This document shows, piece after piece, positions 34,281-36,878 of a stretch of DNA of 36,878 nt (the first letter of the stretch is position 1; each line of letters opens with the position of its first letter). This DNA comes from Thiothrix sp. (GTDB lineage: Bacteria; Pseudomonadota; Gammaproteobacteria; Thiotrichales; Thiotrichaceae). The position numbers and the translations under genes were made by a program. Where the stretch lies: contig JAGRJD010000059.1 of NCBI GenBank assembly GCA_020442915.1, positions 1-36,878 on the forward strand, in the 5' to 3' direction. The notes under the pieces are model-generated. The model made no database searches and was not told the origin of the DNA. It saw only the letters and a list, made by a program, of their open reading frames with translations.

Positions 34281-34517
34281 TCTGCCCGTACGCCCCCCAC
34301 TCCGCCTGATTGCAGACGGGGCGGGGGCTGTACGAAGCCCCCCGAAAAACTGGACAGTGCCCGTAGGGAATTTTCAGGTTCATGCGGCCTGTGCCAACCA
34401 TATTCATGGTTGGCAGTTTAGGGTAAATGCCTCTCACCGGCCTTACATCCCCGCCCTTTTCTGTGTTATTAATAACAGCATACCGATCCAATCCGCTCCA
34501 GACTTCAGGAACTCCCT
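34281..34517 (+). promoter_or_regulatory. lon-mnhE intergenic region with hairpins and palindromes
   Basis: Contains a GC-rich inverted repeat (arms start at 34288 and end at 34333), an alternative hairpin GGGGGCT-GTACGA-AGCCCCC (34323-34342) that would compete with it, a perfect repeat TGCCAACCAT-ATTC-ATGGTTGGCA (34392-34415), and the 14-bp palindrome TGTTATTAATAACA (34464-34477). The first two may end lon transcription; the last two are operator-like and lie upstream of the antiporter operon. No convincing promoter hexamers. Confidence 0.45.
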
Positions 34518-35009
34518 ATGTTTTCATACCTGCGTTCGCTCAGTATTGGTCTGCTTGTCTTCTGGTTATTGCTGTCTGGCTACTGGGATAACGGACTGTT
34601 GCTGCTGTTGGGCGTGTTGTCGATGCTGCTGGTGGTTTACCTGGCCGGGCGCATTGAGCGTTATTACCCGCTACGCTCCCTTGCAAATCCACGCACATTG
34701 CTGCGGCTGCCTGCCTACTGGGCCTGGCTGTTTGTCGAGGTGGTGAAGTCCAATATCGATGTCGCCAGACGCATCTGGTTTCCGCGCCGCTATCCCATCA
34801 GTCCGGTACTGGAGCAGGTGCCCATGACCCAGACCACCCGTCTGGGGCGGACGATTTACGCCAACTCCATCACCCTGACGCCCGGCACCATCTCGGTGCG
34901 TATTATGCCGGATTCAAAGCTGCTGGTGCATGCGCTGACCCATCAGGGAATGGATGACCTCAAGGCTGGCGAGATGGATCGTCGGGTGACTGCCATGGGA
35001 GAGCAATGA
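34518..35009 (+). CDS. mnhE: Mrp/Mnh Na+(K+)/H+ antiporter subunit E
   Basis: 163 residues. Two or three N-terminal transmembrane segments and a cytoplasmic domain with L-F-V-E-V-V-K-S-N-I-D-V-A-R-R-I and T-L-T-P-G-T-I-S-V. MrpE is needed for assembly of the multi-subunit cation/proton antiporter in the inner membrane. It overlaps mnhF by 4 nt (ATGA). Confidence 0.9.
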   Translation: MFSYLRSLSIGLLVFWLLLSGYWDNGLLLLLGVLSMLLVVYLAGRIERYYPLRSLANPRTLLRLPAYWAWLFVEVVKSNIDVARRIWFPRRYPISPVLEQVPMTQTTRLGRTIYANSITLTPGTISVRIMPDSKLLVHALTHQGMDDLKAGEMDRRVTAMGEQ

Positions 35010-35305
35010 TGTTTGGTGCTGCCTGTCTTGGTTTGCTGGTGGTGATGGCGGTGGCGCTGGTTCGTGCCTTTGCCGGTCCCAGTGTGTATGACCGCATTCT
35101 GGCGGTGAACATGTTCGGCACCAAGACCGTATTGTTCATTGCCGTTTACGGCTTTTTCACCGGGCGCCCCGACTTTCTCGACATTGCGCTGGTATACACC
35201 CTGATCAATTTTGTCGGGGTGGTGGCCGTACTGCGGTTTGTGGAAAAGATGATCGATCCGAAAGACCCATCACCAGCCACGGAAAACCGGAAGGAGCAGG
35301 CATGA
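35006..35305 (+). CDS. mnhF: Mrp/Mnh antiporter subunit F
   Basis: 99 residues, three transmembrane segments, with the conserved R-A-F-A-G-P-S-V-Y-D-R-I-L-A-V-N block. Either of two adjacent ATGs (35006, 35009) may start it. It overlaps mnhE and mnhG by 4 nt each. Confidence 0.92.
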   Translation: MMFGAACLGLLVVMAVALVRAFAGPSVYDRILAVNMFGTKTVLFIAVYGFFTGRPDFLDIALVYTLINFVGVVAVLRFVEKMIDPKDPSPATENRKEQA

Positions 35306-35640
35306 CCCTGATCATCGACGGACTGACTGCCATTTTTCTGGCCCTGGGTGTGTTTCTGGCATTTACCGGTGCGCTGGGAACCCTGCGCTTTCCCGACCTG
35401 TATACCCGCCTGCATGCTTCCAGTATCACCGATACACTGGCATCCTTCATGATCCTGTTCGGCCTCATGTTGCAGGCCGGTCTTACGCTGATCTCGGTCA
35501 AGCTGCTGCTGATTTTCCTGTTTCTGTGGTATACCAGTCCGGCTTCCAGTCATGCACTGATCCGGGCGGCTTACCTGAACCGGCTTCCGGCACGCCTGAT
35601 CCGGCGCCCGAACAAGGAGACACCCCCATCGAAACCCTGA
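35302..35640 (+). CDS. mnhG: Mrp/Mnh antiporter subunit G
   Basis: 112 residues, three transmembrane segments, with G-A-L-G-T-L-R-F-P-D-L-Y-T-R-L-H-A-S-S, the family hallmark. Its end overlaps the probable start of the next gene. Confidence 0.92.
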   Translation: MTLIIDGLTAIFLALGVFLAFTGALGTLRFPDLYTRLHASSITDTLASFMILFGLMLQAGLTLISVKLLLIFLFLWYTSPASSHALIRAAYLNRLPARLIRRPNKETPPSKP

Positions 35641-36608
35641 TCAACATCATCCTGTTTACCATGCTGGGTGCGACGGCGGTTGCCATCATCCGCCTGCGCA
35701 GCCTGTTTGCCGTGGTCATGCTGTCCGGCATCTACAGCCTGTTGTCTGCCAGCATTTTTGTGGCCCTGGATGCGGTGGATGTGGCTTTCACCGAAGCAGC
35801 GGTCGGGGCCGGTATTTCCACCATGCTGCTGCTGGGCACGCTGGTGCTGACCGGGCACTATGAAAACGAGCCGGCACATAAGCCCCTGATTCCGCTGGTG
35901 GTGGTGATCGTGACCGGGGCCGTGCTGATCTGGGGCACACTCGACATGCCGCACTTCGGCCAGCCGGACAATCCGATCCAGCAGCATGTGGCACCGCGCT
36001 ACATTGAAGATTCACCCCGGGAGGTCGGGGTGCCCAACATGGTCACATCGGTACTGGCCAGTTACCGGGGCTATGACACTTTCGGCGAAACCACGGTGGT
36101 TTTCACCGCACTGGTGGGCGTGCTGGCCCTGCTGGGTGTACGCCAGGGCAAAACGCCGGTGCAGCCCTACAATCACCCGGACCAGCCACCACGCCCGGTG
36201 TTGCAGGTCATGTCCAAGCTGCTGATGCCCTACATTCTGCTGTTTGCCCTGTATGTGCAGTTTCATGGTGATTTCGGTCCAGGAGGTGGTTTTCAGGCGG
36301 GCGTGATTTTTGCCTCCGGCGTGATCCTGTACACCCTGACTTTCGGGCTGGATGATGCCTATGCCATGATCCATCCACGCATCTTGAGCCCACTGGCGGC
36401 ACTGGGAGTGATGCTTTATGGTGCCACCGGGGTGGCGGGCATGTTGCTGGGCAGCAATTTTCTCGACTATTCGGTGCTGGCGCATGATCCGGTGCACGGG
36501 CAGCATTACGGCATCCTGCTGATTGAGTTCGGGGTGGGGTTGACGGTGGCCTGTGTCATGATCATGATTTTCTACGCATTCATGAGCCGGGGGGAGAAGC
36601 TGGGATGA
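35628..36608 (+). CDS. mnhB: Mrp/Mnh antiporter: DUF4040 (MbhD/MrpA C-terminal) domain fused to subunit B
   Basis: About 326 residues. The first ~90 residues (L-R-S-L-F-A-V-V-M-L-S-G-I-Y-S-L-L-S-A, then V-A-F-T-E-A-A-V-G-A-G-I) match the DUF4040/MbhD segment that in classic Mrp is the C-terminal part of MrpA. The second half (L-L-M-P-Y-I-L-L-F-A-L-Y-V-Q-F-H-G-D-F-G-P-G-G-G-F-Q-A-G) is MnhB. The start is uncertain: no ATG/GTG/TTG lies where homology begins. AAGGAG (35614-35619) is followed after 8 nt by ATC (35628), so AUC may be the start codon; GTG 35526 (deep inside mnhG) and ATG 35660 are the alternatives. Confidence 0.85.
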   Translation: METLINIILFTMLGATAVAIIRLRSLFAVVMLSGIYSLLSASIFVALDAVDVAFTEAAVGAGISTMLLLGTLVLTGHYENEPAHKPLIPLVVVIVTGAVLIWGTLDMPHFGQPDNPIQQHVAPRYIEDSPREVGVPNMVTSVLASYRGYDTFGETTVVFTALVGVLALLGVRQGKTPVQPYNHPDQPPRPVLQVMSKLLMPYILLFALYVQFHGDFGPGGGFQAGVIFASGVILYTLTFGLDDAYAMIHPRILSPLAALGVMLYGATGVAGMLLGSNFLDYSVLAHDPVHGQHYGILLIEFGVGLTVACVMIMIFYAFMSRGEKLG

Positions 36609-36618
36609 AGGAGGGGCA

Positions 36619-36878
36619 ATGAGTTTTGCAGATGTCATAGGGCTTTACAGCTACTGGGTGGTGATATTCCTGATGATGGCCGGGTTTTATGTCGTCATCG
36701 CCCATGACAACATGATCAAGAAACTGGTGGGGCTCAACCTGTTTCAGACCTCGGTGTTCATGCTCTACATTTCCATGGGCAATGTGCTGGATGGCACAGT
36801 GCCGATTGTGGTGGAAAACGCCGCAGAACCGGTCTTGTACTCCAATCCGCTGCCGCATGTCCTGATCCTGACCGCCAT
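36619..36878 (+). CDS. mnhC: Mrp/Mnh antiporter subunit C (partial, runs off the window)
   Basis: The ATG at 36619 follows GGAGGGG. The 86 visible residues include two transmembrane segments and K-K-L-V-G-L-N-L-F-Q-T-S-V-F-M-L-Y-I, and end in P-H-V-L-I-L-T-A, the conserved NuoK/MnhC motif. The gene starts 10 nt after mnhB and continues past the window end. Confidence 0.92.
   Translation, partial: MSFADVIGLYSYWVVIFLMMAGFYVVIAHDNMIKKLVGLNLFQTSVFMLYISMGNVLDGTVPIVVENAAEPVLYSNPLPHVLILTA

Noticed and set aside
34159..34746. 195-codon plus-strand ORF bridging lon and mnhE
   Set aside because: It overlaps two well-supported genes in another frame and has no independent motif.
1..36878. CRISPR array
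   Set aside because: I saw no regularly spaced repeats with unique spacers; the only clear repeat pairs are inside coding regions.

Overview
The window reads as chromosome of a Gram-negative bacterium, most likely a gammaproteobacterium. The evidence is outer-membrane machinery (porin, secretin, lipoproteins with lipoboxes), a Wzm/Wzt-type glycan exporter, the rplM-rpsI pair, RimO, and an Mrp/Mnh antiporter operon. Nothing in the sequence lets me name a genus. Gene density is high, and many genes overlap by 1-11 nt.

Layout. 1-557: C-terminal end of a secreted-type protein, followed by a terminator. 645-2551 (minus): a polysaccharide deacetylase and a PP-loop tRNA-thiolase-like enzyme. 2863-4830: a lipoprotein PBP4 (DacB-like) with a long Gln-rich coiled coil. 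4968-6281 (minus): RimO. 6300-7521: a scarred integration site made of DnaA-box-like 9-mers, a decayed IS3-family transposase, the N-terminal stump of a P4-type integrase with arm-type repeats, and an intact tRNA-Ser(GGA) with its own promoter and terminator. 7685-12813: the L-M-N-D part of a type II secretion system plus a small lipoprotein. 12924-14420: an exported protein of unknown function. 14509-25166: a long glycan assembly and export operon: a parvulin-like foldase, Wzm, Wzt, an LpxL-like acyltransferase with an altered active site, a methyltransferase with a coiled-coil tail, a GT2 with RDxWI heptads, a HAD-fusion protein, a possible small ORF and two more GT2s. 25233-25347: a near-consensus promoter followed about 80 nt later by a strong terminator with no convincing ORF between, which I call a candidate small RNA with anti-Shine-Dalgarno (UCCUCC) motifs. 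25447-26285: rplM-rpsI. 26446-27342: porin. 27465-31355: a 1296-aa FAD/Fe-S oxidoreductase. 31459-34280: hsp20-lon. 34518 to the end: an Mrp/Mnh operon in the order E-F-G-(DUF4040+B)-C, cut off by the window.

How the genes work together. The glycan operon has the parts of an ABC-transporter-dependent O-antigen or capsule pathway. Glycosyltransferases, one of them rhamnosyltransferase-like, build a chain. A methyltransferase with a coiled coil may cap it and set its length, and Wzt carries a C-terminal domain of the kind that reads the cap before Wzm exports the chain. The T2SS genes and the adjacent exported protein and foldase suggest a secretion theme before the glycan genes, but direct linkage is inference.

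The items I consider most worth following are the candidate sRNA upstream of rplM, the coiled-coil proteins and atypical acyltransferase of the glycan operon, the layered integrase/IS scar at tRNA-Ser, and an apparent AUC start codon in the Mrp operon.
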